From contig NZ_BSOJ01000018.1 in the NCBI RefSeq assembly GCF_030160455.1, forward strand, positions 40,503 to 104,502: a stretch of 64,000 nucleotides of DNA, read 5' to 3'. The position numbers and the translations under genes were made by a program. This document shows, in pieces, positions 24,656 through 32,832 of the stretch; position 1 is the stretch's first letter, and each line of letters starts with the position of its first letter. The notes beneath the pieces were generated by a model that was not told the origin of the DNA, ran no database searches, and saw nothing but the letters and a program-made list of their open reading frames with translations. The stretch is from Limnobacter litoralis. GTDB lineage: Bacteria > Pseudomonadota > Gammaproteobacteria > Burkholderiales > Burkholderiaceae_B.

Positions 24656-26620
24656 ATGAACACTGAATTGGGCAAAAGCGATTTGAATTCCAGCGAGACC
24701 GACATCTTCGGTCAATACCAATCCCGATTTGCAAACATGCAGCAAACCGAGATGTCCCTTGAAGATTACCTTCACCTCTGCAAAGAAGATCCTTTGGTGT
24801 ACGCCAGTGCCGCAGAGCGGATGCTCAAGGCCATTGGCACCCCCGAGGAGATTGACACCCGCAGTGACCCCAGGCTGTCCCGAATTTTCGGCAACCGCGT
24901 GGTTCGCCGTTACCCTTCCTTTGAAGACTTTTACGGCATGGAAGAGGTGATCGAGAACATCGTTGCTTACTTCCGGCACGCTGCCCAAGGACTTGAAGAG
25001 CGCAAGCAGGTGCTTTATTTGCTCGGGCCTGTCGGCAGTGCCAAGTCTTCTCTGGCTGAACGCCTGAAAGCGCTGATGGAGAATATGCCGATCTACGCCC
25101 TGAAAGGCTCCCCCGTCAATGAAAGCCCTCTGGGCCTTTTTGATCCAGTCCAGTTTGGTACATCGCTGGAAGACAAATACGGCATTCCACGCCGTTACCT
25201 GACAGGCATTGCCAGCCCCTGGGCGACCAAACGGCTGGCTGAGTTTGGTGGTGATTTGCGCAAGTTCAAAGTGGTGCGTCTGGTGCCATCCACATTGAAT
25301 CAGGTGGCAATCGCCAAAACCGAACCTGGTGACGAAAACAACCAGGACATTTCGGCCTTGGTTGGCAAGGTCGATATTCGCAAGCTAAACCAATATTCCC
25401 AAGACGATCCCGATGCCTACAGCTTCTCGGGCGGTCTCTGTTTGGCCAACCAGGGTTTGCTCGAATTTGTCGAAATGTTCAAGGCCCCCATCAAGATGCT
25501 GCACCCCTTGCTAACGGCCACCCAGGAACGCAACTTCAAGGGCACAGAAGGGTTTGGCTCCATTCCGTTTGACGGCATTATTCTGGCGCACAGCAACGAA
25601 TCAGAATGGACGCAGTTCCGCAACAACAAAACCAATGAGGCCTTTCTAGACCGCGTGTACATCGTCAAGGTGCCTTACTGCCTGCGCGTGTCTGAAGAGA
25701 TCAAAATTTACGAAAAGCTGCTGGAGCATTCTTCGCTCCGCCATGCACCTTGTGCCCCAGGCACCCTGAAGATGATGGCCCAGTTTTCCGTGCTTACTCG
25801 TCTCAAAGAGCCCGCCAACAGCAATCTGTTCAGCAAAATGCGGGTGTATGACGGTGAAAATCTCAAGGACGTGGACCCGCACGCCAAGCCCATTCAAGAA
25901 TACCGTGACGCTGCCGGCCCCGACGAAGGCATGCAGGGTTCATCAACCCGGTGGGCTTACAAAGTGTTGTCCAAAGTCTTTAACTTTGACCATCATGAGG
26001 TTGCGGCCAACCCGGTTCACCTCTTGTATGTGCTTGAGCAACAGGTCATTAAAGACAATCTGCCCGAGGAACAGACCCGCAAGCTGCTCGATTTCATCAA
26101 GGGCTACCTGACCCCACGCTACGCCGAGTTTGTGGCCAAGGAAATTCAGACAGCCTATCTGGAGAGCTACAGTGAATACGGCCAGAACCTGTTCGAGCGC
26201 TACATCCAATTCGCAGACAAGTGGATACAAAACGAAGAATTCCGCGATCCGGCTACAGGTCAGATCTTCGACAGGGAATCCCTGAACGAAGAGCTTAACC
26301 GGATTGAAAAGCCTGCAGGTATCGCCAACCCCAAAGACTTCCGCAACGAAGTGGTCAACTTTGTGTTGCGTGCCCAGGCCAGCAATTCAGGTCAAATGCC
26401 GCTGTGGACCAGTTACGAAAAGCTGCGTGAGGTGATCGAGCGAAGCATGTTCTCCAAAACCGAAGACCTGTTGCCCGTCATCTCCTTTGATGCCAAGGGT
26501 TCCAAGGAAAGCAAAGAGAAACATGAAAATTTTGTGGCACGTATGGTTACCAAGGGATACACCGAAAAACAGGTGCGCTTGCTGGTTGAGTGGCACCTGC
26601 GCGTGAAAAAGGCATCCTGA
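24656..26620 (+). CDS. prkA: PrkA-family serine protein kinase/AAA+ protein (YeaG)
   Basis: 654 residues. ATG 24656 is preferred to an in-frame GTG at 24641 because AAGGAGG lies between the two at the right distance. The N-terminal AAA+ PrkA domain has the P-loop LLGPVGSAKSSLAERLK (about residues 123-139) and SFSGGLCLANQGLLEFVEMF. The C-terminal PrkA domain contains a helical kinase-like region (LDFIKGYLTPRYAEFVAKEI). YeaG is a stress and stationary-phase kinase linked to nitrogen starvation. It is the first gene of an operon with yeaH and spoVR (ycgB), and it is transcribed from the sigma-54 promoter. Confidence 0.94.
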   Translation: MNTELGKSDLNSSETDIFGQYQSRFANMQQTEMSLEDYLHLCKEDPLVYASAAERMLKAIGTPEEIDTRSDPRLSRIFGNRVVRRYPSFEDFYGMEEVIENIVAYFRHAAQGLEERKQVLYLLGPVGSAKSSLAERLKALMENMPIYALKGSPVNESPLGLFDPVQFGTSLEDKYGIPRRYLTGIASPWATKRLAEFGGDLRKFKVVRLVPSTLNQVAIAKTEPGDENNQDISALVGKVDIRKLNQYSQDDPDAYSFSGGLCLANQGLLEFVEMFKAPIKMLHPLLTATQERNFKGTEGFGSIPFDGIILAHSNESEWTQFRNNKTNEAFLDRVYIVKVPYCLRVSEEIKIYEKLLEHSSLRHAPCAPGTLKMMAQFSVLTRLKEPANSNLFSKMRVYDGENLKDVDPHAKPIQEYRDAAGPDEGMQGSSTRWAYKVLSKVFNFDHHEVAANPVHLLYVLEQQVIKDNLPEEQTRKLLDFIKGYLTPRYAEFVAKEIQTAYLESYSEYGQNLFERYIQFADKWIQNEEFRDPATGQIFDRESLNEELNRIEKPAGIANPKDFRNEVVNFVLRAQASNSGQMPLWTSYEKLREVIERSMFSKTEDLLPVISFDAKGSKESKEKHENFVARMVTKGYTEKQVRLLVEWHLRVKKAS

Positions 26621-26657
26621 AACCTCACGTAAACAGCCACCGCAGGAGGTGATTGCG

Positions 26658-27962
26658 ATGAGCGATTCGACCATCATTGACCGGCGCTTGAACGGTAAAA
26701 ACAGAAGCTTGCCCAATCGGGAACGCTTCATTCGCCGTTACAAGTCGCAACTGAAGAAAGCGGTGTCTGACGTCGCGGGTGAGTCATCCATTTCCGACGT
26801 CAGCCAACCCGGTAAAGTCAAAGTAAGAATTCCTGCCCGCGAGGTGACCGAACCCACTTGGGTGTACGGTCAGGGTGGGGATGTCGAGCGCGTGGTGCCC
26901 GGAAACCGCGATTTCACGCCAGGCGACCGGATACCCAGACCCAAAGGGGGCGAGGGCCAAGGGCAAGGCAACGAGGCGGGGCAGGGCGAAGGTGAAGACA
27001 CCTTCACTTTCGTGCTGTCGCGTGAAGAGTTCCTCAATCTCTATTTTGATGATCTTGAACTGCCGGAACTGCTCAAGCGCGAAATTTCGACGGTGAAGTC
27101 GTTCAAAAGTCGAAATGCGGGCTTTTCCAAGTCGGGTGCGCCAACGGCGCTATCGGTCATCCGAACCATGAAGGCGTCATTGATGCGCCGAATGGCCATG
27201 GAAAACGCGCTTTCAGAGGACGAGGATGAAGAGCCTGAAGAGCCTGACGAGGAAGACGTCGGCCTGGAGCGCACCAAGACAGTGGTTGCCGAGGGTCGGG
27301 AGTCTCGAAAGAATCAGTATGTGCCCTTCCTGGATGAGGTGGACCTGCGGTACAGGCATCGTATCGTGTACCCAGAACCCTCCACAAATGCAGTCATGTT
27401 CTGTCTGATGGACGTTTCTGCCTCGATGGATGAATCCAAGAAAGACCTGGCCAAGCGGTTTTACACCCTGTTGTACCTGTTTTTGACCCGCAAATACGAA
27501 GAGGTCAAGCTGGTGTTCATCCGGCACACCGATGAGGCAGAGGAGGTCAGCGAAGAGGACTTCTTTTTTGGCAAAAAAAGCGGCGGCACCGAGGTCTACC
27601 CTGCAATGGAGCTGATGCACGACATCATCAAGGACCGCTATCCGGGCTCCGCCTGGAACGTGTACGTTGCGCAAGCGTCAGACGGAGATGCCACCTCTCG
27701 GGATGCACAACGCAGTGCCCGTTACCTTGCTGAACAAATCATGCCCCAGGTGCGTTATTACGCCTATGTTGAGACAATGCCCGCGCCCATGTTCGGCATT
27801 TCCCGAGCATCGGACCTTTGGGAGCATTTTGAGTCACTCGAGGACGAGTTTTCTGGTCACTTTGCCATGCGTAAACTCTTCAGCCGGCGAGACATCTATC
27901 CCGTGTTCAGGGGGCTTTTTGAAAAGAAAAGTGCCATGGCTCTCAGTGGAGCAACACCATGA
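26658..27962 (+). CDS. yeaH: DUF444 / VWA-domain protein YeaH
   Basis: 434 residues; ATG 26658 follows AGGAGG. The N-terminus is strongly basic (IIDRRLNGKNRSLPNRERF), followed by a Gly/Glu-rich stretch and an acidic segment (SEDEDEEPEEPDEEDVG, about residues 185-205). The C-terminal von Willebrand A domain has the metal-site motif FCLMDVSASMDES. YeaH is always found with PrkA and SpoVR; its biochemical role is not established. Its stop overlaps the spoVR start (ATGA). Confidence 0.92.
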   Translation: MSDSTIIDRRLNGKNRSLPNRERFIRRYKSQLKKAVSDVAGESSISDVSQPGKVKVRIPAREVTEPTWVYGQGGDVERVVPGNRDFTPGDRIPRPKGGEGQGQGNEAGQGEGEDTFTFVLSREEFLNLYFDDLELPELLKREISTVKSFKSRNAGFSKSGAPTALSVIRTMKASLMRRMAMENALSEDEDEEPEEPDEEDVGLERTKTVVAEGRESRKNQYVPFLDEVDLRYRHRIVYPEPSTNAVMFCLMDVSASMDESKKDLAKRFYTLLYLFLTRKYEEVKLVFIRHTDEAEEVSEEDFFFGKKSGGTEVYPAMELMHDIIKDRYPGSAWNVYVAQASDGDATSRDAQRSARYLAEQIMPQVRYYAYVETMPAPMFGISRASDLWEHFESLEDEFSGHFAMRKLFSRRDIYPVFRGLFEKKSAMALSGATP

Positions 27963-29425
27963 ACAGAAAACTGGACCGGGCTGGCAACGAATGGACCTTT
28001 GAGCTGCTTCGCGAGGCCGACGAGCGAATTCACGACATTGCAGCCAACACTTACAAGCTGGACACCTTCCCCAATCAAATCGAAGTCATCAGTGCGGAAC
28101 AAATGCTGGATGCCTACTCAAGCGGTGCAATGCCCGTCATGTACCCGCACTGGAGCTATGGCAAATCCTATTCGGTCAATGAGCACCTGTACCAGACCGG
28201 GCAGCAAAACCTTGCTTACGAAGTTGTCATCAATTCCAATCCCTGCATCTCTTATCTGATGGAAGAGAACACCATGACCATGCAGGCGCTGGTGATTGCC
28301 CATGCCTGTTATGGTCACAATTCATTTTTCAAGGGCAATTACCTGTTCAGGCAGTGGACCCAGGCCGATGCCATCATTGATTATTTGGTTTTCGCCAAAA
28401 AATACGTCATGGAATGTGAGGAGAAGTATGGATTCGAAGCCGTTGAAGAAGTGCTGGACGCTGCCCACGCCCTGCAATACTTTGGCGTAGACCGCTACAA
28501 GCGGCGGTTTGAATCCGAAGCCTCTGTGCGGGCACGTCGTGATGAACTGGTTGAGGAAAAACGCCGGCAGTACGATGAAATCATGGCGCGCGTGTCCCCC
28601 AAGGAAGCTGCCAGCATCGAGCGTGAAAAGGACAAATACCCACCTGAGCCCGTCGAAAATCTGTTGTATTTCATCGAGAAAGAGGCACCCAAGCTTCAAG
28701 ATTGGGAACGAGAGTTGGTGCGCATCGTGCGCAAGATGGCGCAGTATTTCTATCCGCAGGGCCAAACCAAAGTGATGAATGAGGGCTGGGCCAGCTTTTG
28801 GCACTACACCTTGCTCAATACCCTGTATGACACCGATCAGGTCACCGACGGTTTCATGCTTGAATTTCTGACTTCGCACACCAATGTGGTGTTTCAGCCT
28901 GATTCGCGGGATGGGAAATACCGTGCGCTTAACCCCTATGCGCTTGGCTTCGCCATGTTCAGTGACATACGCAGAATGTGCGAAAACCCGACCCCGGAGG
29001 ATCGCGAATGGTTCCCGGACATTGCCGGGGCTGGCGACTGGCTGAAAGTCCTCGACTTCGCCATGCGCAATTTCAAGGACGAATCGTTCATCCGGCAGTT
29101 CCTGTCGCCCAGGGTCATTCGCGATTTTCGATTGTTTGCCATCGCAGACCACAAAGATCAGAGCGATCTCTACATCGACAGTATCCACAACGATGAAGGC
29201 TATCGTCGAATCCGCTCCCTGTTGGCGGACCAATATTCCCGAGAAAACATGGTGCCCGATATTCAGGTCAGCGCTTATGCGAGAATGACCGACCGTTCAT
29301 TGACCCTGACTTACACCAACCGCCGTGGCCGTCCTTTGGAGGCCGCCGAAAGTGAAAAGACACTGGCCTTCGTGGAGCGTTTGTGGGGTTTTCCTGTCAT
29401 CCTGGAATGTGAAGATGCACATTGA
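27959..29425 (+). CDS. SpoVR-family protein (YcgB)
   Basis: 488 residues. Typical family segments include GAMPVMYPHWSYGKSY, YLMEENTMTMQALVIAHACY (with HACYGHNSFFKGNY after it), and KVMNEGWASFWHYTLLN. The spaced His and Glu residues suggest a metal site by analogy with metallohydrolases, but no activity is established for this family. It is the third gene of the prkA operon, coupled by ATGA overlap with yeaH. The CobC-like gene starts 11 bases before its end. Confidence 0.93.
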   Translation: MNRKLDRAGNEWTFELLREADERIHDIAANTYKLDTFPNQIEVISAEQMLDAYSSGAMPVMYPHWSYGKSYSVNEHLYQTGQQNLAYEVVINSNPCISYLMEENTMTMQALVIAHACYGHNSFFKGNYLFRQWTQADAIIDYLVFAKKYVMECEEKYGFEAVEEVLDAAHALQYFGVDRYKRRFESEASVRARRDELVEEKRRQYDEIMARVSPKEAASIEREKDKYPPEPVENLLYFIEKEAPKLQDWERELVRIVRKMAQYFYPQGQTKVMNEGWASFWHYTLLNTLYDTDQVTDGFMLEFLTSHTNVVFQPDSRDGKYRALNPYALGFAMFSDIRRMCENPTPEDREWFPDIAGAGDWLKVLDFAMRNFKDESFIRQFLSPRVIRDFRLFAIADHKDQSDLYIDSIHNDEGYRRIRSLLADQYSRENMVPDIQVSAYARMTDRSLTLTYTNRRGRPLEAAESEKTLAFVERLWGFPVILECEDAH

Positions 29426-30401
29426 CACGCAATTCAAAGCGCAAGCCAAGCTCGACTTGTCGGGCTCGGTTTCGCCTGTGTGTTTACCTGTCCCCGATAT
29501 GCCTGCTTCAATATGGAACCATCCGGATTCCCTACGCAGTCAGTTTCATTCAAAAGCGAGGTCTTTTTTTGAATGTGAGGCGGTGCTGGCGGTCACTGGC
29601 ATTGAGAGTGGAATTTCTGCTTTGGCCCGATTGTTTCAGACTTGGCATGGTTCCATGCGTGTGGTGCTAGCCGAGCCGGGTTTCGATCAATGGGACACCC
29701 GGTTTCGACGGGCGAGTCACATCGTGCTGGATTGGCCGGTTGAGCTGATTCTTGAAGGTGAAATACCGGAATGTGACGTCGTCGTGCTAGGCCGCCCCGT
29801 CAATCCAACAGGTCAAATGATTGAAATTTCGCAGGTTCGCAAACTGGCCAGCCGGCTGAGAGAGCAGGGTGGATGGCTCATTCTGGATGAGGCTTATCTG
29901 GATTGGACCGGCGAAGAGTCCTACACGTCATTTATTGAGGCATCGCCTGCCATCGTCTTGCGATCAATGGCCCCCTTCAGCGGGCTGCCAGGGGCAAATC
30001 TTGCTTTTGTTTGCGCGCCCAAATCAGTGTGCACAGCGTTGTTGAATGAAGTCGGCACGCAGGCTGTTTCAGCGGCTCAGTGGTGGCTTGCCCTGCATTA
30101 TTTCGATGCAGAGCTCTGGCGTGAATCTCAAATTGCTTTGCTTGCCAGTGGTTCAAGCCGTTTGGCAGCGCTTTGGCAAGATTGCCTTGGTACAGGCACT
30201 CGGTGTTATCAAGGTGGATACTTCGTCAGTTTCGAGCACGATCAGGCTTCACTGATCGCTGAGCAGCTTGAAGCAATTGGGATTTTGGTCAGGGTTTATG
30301 AGGCAGACACCCATCTTGTTCGCTGCGGACTGCCACGGGATGAAAGTCAGTGGGATCGTCTGGACAAAGCCATACGTTCACTGAAATTAGGTGAGGCTTG
30401 A
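29415..30401 (+). CDS. CobC-like aminotransferase-fold protein lacking the PLP lysine
   Basis: 328 residues. The fold is that of class I/II aminotransferases near CobC/HisC: LDLSGSVSP at the N-terminus, RPVNPTGQ (N130-G133), WLILDEAYLDW (D158-Y161), and LVRCGLP near the end. At the Schiff-base position relatives read VLRSFGKFFGLAGLRLGF, whereas here it is VLRSMAPFSGLPGANLAF: the Lys is Pro187 and the downstream phosphate-binding Arg is Asn. Classical PLP catalysis is therefore unlikely. ATG 29415 overlaps the spoVR 3' end by 11 bases, so it is probably translated from the prkA operon mRNA. No cobalamin genes are nearby. The 3' end overlaps the convergent RDD gene by 15 bases. Confidence 0.7.
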   Translation: MHIDTQFKAQAKLDLSGSVSPVCLPVPDMPASIWNHPDSLRSQFHSKARSFFECEAVLAVTGIESGISALARLFQTWHGSMRVVLAEPGFDQWDTRFRRASHIVLDWPVELILEGEIPECDVVVLGRPVNPTGQMIEISQVRKLASRLREQGGWLILDEAYLDWTGEESYTSFIEASPAIVLRSMAPFSGLPGANLAFVCAPKSVCTALLNEVGTQAVSAAQWWLALHYFDAELWRESQIALLASGSSRLAALWQDCLGTGTRCYQGGYFVSFEHDQASLIAEQLEAIGILVRVYEADTHLVRCGLPRDESQWDRLDKAIRSLKLGEA

Positions 30402-30887
30402 ACTGTTCTCGGCGTGCTCTGATTCAGAGCGCAGAACACTTTCAACACCACGGCGGGTCGGTTGGCTGATGACCAGTCGGGTGTCAAGCAATCGATCATG
30501 AGGAAATTGCCCTTGTCGATCGATCCAGGAATAAACAAAACTCAAGCCCGTGGGTGTTAAAAACAGCGCCATTGCAAAGCGAATCACTGCAGTGGTAATT
30601 TTAAGGGGTTCCCCGGCGCTGTTCACCAATTTAATGTGCCAGGTTTTCATAGCCAAGGTTTGTCCGCCATGCGTCCAGAACCAGACGAAATACACGCCGA
30701 GAACCAAGGTCAGCCAAGCTTGCCTTTGGTGGCGAACCGTAAGTCCAGAGTGGCTTTGGGTCAGCGTGTCGAACAAATAGCCGGCAATAAAAAGAACACC
30801 AAAAAGCAACAAAGCCTCGTAAACCACACAGGCAAACAGTCGTTTTCGACTCGGTCCAACTAATCCATTGTCCAGTGCAAAAGTCAT
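30387..30887 (-). CDS. RDD-family membrane protein
   Basis: 166 residues with three predicted membrane segments (about 22-42, 58-76, 100-120). The family pattern starts with SRKRLFACVVYEALLLFGVLF, where the usual R..A...D reads R..A.VVYE, so the Asp of RDD is replaced. TLAMKTWHIKLVN is the conserved GKTP(G/W)K-like segment. Its function is unknown in this family. It is the last gene of the sigma factor operon, with an ATGA overlap with DUF3106. Confidence 0.85.
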   Translation of the reverse strand: MTFALDNGLVGPSRKRLFACVVYEALLLFGVLFIAGYLFDTLTQSHSGLTVRHQRQAWLTLVLGVYFVWFWTHGGQTLAMKTWHIKLVNSAGEPLKITTAVIRFAMALFLTPTGLSFVYSWIDRQGQFPHDRLLDTRLVISQPTRRGVESVLRSESEHAENSSSLT

Positions 30888-31369
30888 CGGTTGTATGCTG
30901 CAGCCCCAGGAGTCAGAAACGGATTGAGGTCGGTCTGCTCCCTGCGCTCCACCTGTGACTCTTTGTACTGGTTTTTTTGATCCGGCTTCAGGGCCTGGTA
31001 GCTGTTCCAGTTGGAGTTGCGTTCGCCCCTGTTGTGATCGCGAAGGGCCTTGTAATTTCGTCGGGCCGCCTCTTTTTCAGCGGGCGTCATGTTGGCCCAC
31101 ACGGTTACCCGATCACGCATCTTTTCCTGAGTTTCAGGGCTGGCTTTTTCATATTTTTTGCTAACCTTGATCCATTTCTCTTTTTGAGAATCGCTCATGC
31201 GATTCCACTCCGGTTGCAGACCAGAGAGGAGCTCCTGTTGTTTGCTGTTCAGTGAAGACCAAGACGTGGCAGCAAGCACCGCGTGCGACTGTAAAGCCAA
31301 TATGAAAAGCAGCCCCAATGTGGCCAGCCATGAAGCCAGCCGGGAATATCGGTTTTCTGACAAGCGCAT
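30884..31369 (-). CDS. DUF3106 periplasmic protein
   Basis: 161 residues from ATG 31369, chosen because a signal peptide (WLATLGLLFILALQSHAVLA) then sits near the N-terminus; an in-frame upstream start at 31414 is possible. The mature part is highly charged and helical with repeating Trp-containing units (PEWNRMSDSQKEKWIKVSKKY, RVTVWANMTPAEKEAARRNY). DUF3106 proteins are found in Burkholderiales next to a sigma factor gene; their molecular role is unknown. The arrangement suggests an envelope-stress response module, by inference only. Confidence 0.85.
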   Translation of the reverse strand: MRLSENRYSRLASWLATLGLLFILALQSHAVLAATSWSSLNSKQQELLSGLQPEWNRMSDSQKEKWIKVSKKYEKASPETQEKMRDRVTVWANMTPAEKEAARRNYKALRDHNRGERNSNWNSYQALKPDQKNQYKESQVERREQTDLNPFLTPGAAAYNR

Positions 31370-31379
31370 GCTTGGGCCT

Positions 31380-31922
31380 TTAGCTGGTCGGAGTTGACGC
31401 TGCATTTGAACCACCCGCGGGTTGTGGGGCTGGAATGGAATCCATCCATTGGTTAATTTGATCGTCTGTTTGAAGCAGCTCCTGAGAGGCTTCCTGACTG
31501 GTGTAACCTACAAAACCCGAATCCACGTAAGCCGATGGCGGCAGGTCATCACCCAGAATTTCGGCGTCCAGATTCGCCACTTCGGTCAACTTGGCGTCGT
31601 AATACTGCTCGCCCGTGTGAACAATGCCCGTGACTGCAGCCACTACGAAGGCCGCACTGACCGCAAACGACAAGGCGGGCTGATTGACCCACTGAATAAC
31701 ACCATTCCAAAACTCGCCCAAGGCGTGCCCGGGCGTCACCAACGGTTTGGGCTGTCGTGGTGCTGGCACTTGCGCTGGCTGATCTGACAGCTTTTGTGCA
31801 TGAACTGCCATGGCGCTGGCGATGGCCAGGTTCAAGCGATCCTGCACCGGCGCAGCACAACGCCGGGCCGACTCATCCAGTGCTTGGCGCACCTTCAATA
31901 TTGTCCTAAGTTCCTCATTCAT
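31380..31922 (-). CDS. DUF3619 membrane protein, possible anti-sigma-like regulator
   Basis: 180 residues from ATG 31922; a TTG at 31931 is also open, but the ATG has the better-placed AAGGA. A cytoplasmic N-terminal part (about 1-80) begins NEELRTILKVRQALDESARR. A single membrane helix (LSFAVSAAFVVAAVTGIV, about 84-102) and a short periplasmic tail follow. One membrane pass next to a sigma factor gene is the anti-sigma layout, but there is no recognisable ZAS motif, so this is inference. It overlaps the sigma gene's 3' end by 8 bases. Confidence 0.85.
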   Translation of the reverse strand: MNEELRTILKVRQALDESARRCAAPVQDRLNLAIASAMAVHAQKLSDQPAQVPAPRQPKPLVTPGHALGEFWNGVIQWVNQPALSFAVSAAFVVAAVTGIVHTGEQYYDAKLTEVANLDAEILGDDLPPSAYVDSGFVGYTSQEASQELLQTDDQINQWMDSIPAPQPAGGSNAASTPTS

Positions 31923-32481
31923 CTCGCCCAAATCCTTGCTGCCTCAAAGCCGCTGCCAGTGCCTTGGTCGCCCTGGAACAGTGTGTTTTCACACTGCCTT
32001 CGGAGCAACCCATAATCTTTGCCGTTTCCGCCAAGTCCATCTCTTCCCAATAACGCAGCAGAAAGGCCTCTCGTTGACGGTCCGGCAAGGTTTCAATTGC
32101 TTTTTCTATCAATGACATGGTCTGGTCCCTGTCCACCTCGGTTTCCGCACTGTCGTGCATCGAATCGTCTTTGGCCAGCAGGGTCTCTAGAATGTCGTAT
32201 TCTTCCTCACCATTTTTCTGAAAGCTTGAAAACAGGGAAGTCCAGGTGTTCCGTACTTTCTGTCGACGGTGAAAGTCGAGGATGTTGTTTTGCAAGATGC
32301 GCGTGAACAACATCGGGATTTCTTCAATGGGTTTGTCGGCGTAGCGTTCAGCAAGCTTCATCATGCTTTCCTGAACCATGTCCAGTGCGGTTTCCTCGTT
32401 TTTTACGGAAAAAAGAGCCTGCCGAAACGCCCGGCTGGACACCTCTTTCAGAAAATTTTCGAGTTCAACTGAACTTGCCAT
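31915..32481 (-). CDS. ECF-type RNA polymerase sigma factor (sigma-70 family)
   Basis: 188 residues. The region 2 part contains ALDMVQESMMKLAERYA and ILQNNILDFHRRQKVRNTW (about residues 30-85). Region 4 carries the helix-turn-helix LPDRQREAFLLRYWEEMDLAETAKIMGC-type segment and GSVKTHCSRATKAL (about 130-175). This is the first gene of the operon sigma-DUF3619-DUF3106-RDD, seen widely in Burkholderiales. Its target genes and signal are not known from the sequence. Confidence 0.92.
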   Translation of the reverse strand: MASSVELENFLKEVSSRAFRQALFSVKNEETALDMVQESMMKLAERYADKPIEEIPMLFTRILQNNILDFHRRQKVRNTWTSLFSSFQKNGEEEYDILETLLAKDDSMHDSAETEVDRDQTMSLIEKAIETLPDRQREAFLLRYWEEMDLAETAKIMGCSEGSVKTHCSRATKALAAALRQQGFGRDE

Positions 32482-32832
32482 CGATCATTCAACAATTGTA
32501 AAAAATTTCGCTCATCATAGCAAAGCGCAGGTCAAATTCTCTTGACCAATTGCGCGTTACGAACTATCCTCGCCTACTACCCTAAAAATGTCTCTAGCTA
32601 GCCAGCATACCCTTGTTGCGTCAGCAAAAGACGCGCTAGGGCTTCAGTTCCGGTGAATTGAATGCCCATGGCCAACCTGCCCGACACAATCGGGCCGAGA
32701 TCGCCAGCGCTTTGTGACATGTTCTTACCCACAAGGTGGTTCATTTCTATAAAGCCTGTGCCCCACGGCGGCTTCGCGATTCAGGAAGGCATCCGATCAA
32801 ATTCCCGTGGTTTTTGTCAGGATAGATTAGAA
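32482..32832. other. Divergent upstream region of the sigma operon and ilvB
   Basis: 351 bases between divergent genes. An open frame from 32662 continues into ilvB but has no similarity to the known IlvB N-terminus. I see no classical branched-chain attenuator (no leader peptide with a run of Ile/Val/Leu codons and no terminator hairpin) and no confident -35/-10 pair. The promoters for both operons should lie in this region. Confidence 0.5.

Noticed and set aside
29325..29414. Earlier start for the CobC-like protein inside spoVR
   Set aside because: The added residues have no similarity to the family and overlap the SpoVR coding region deeply; ATG 29415 gives the proper N-terminus.
32662..32832. 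N-terminal extension of IlvB or an attenuator leader peptide
   Set aside because: The extension is not conserved, contains no cluster of branched-chain codons, and no terminator follows it.
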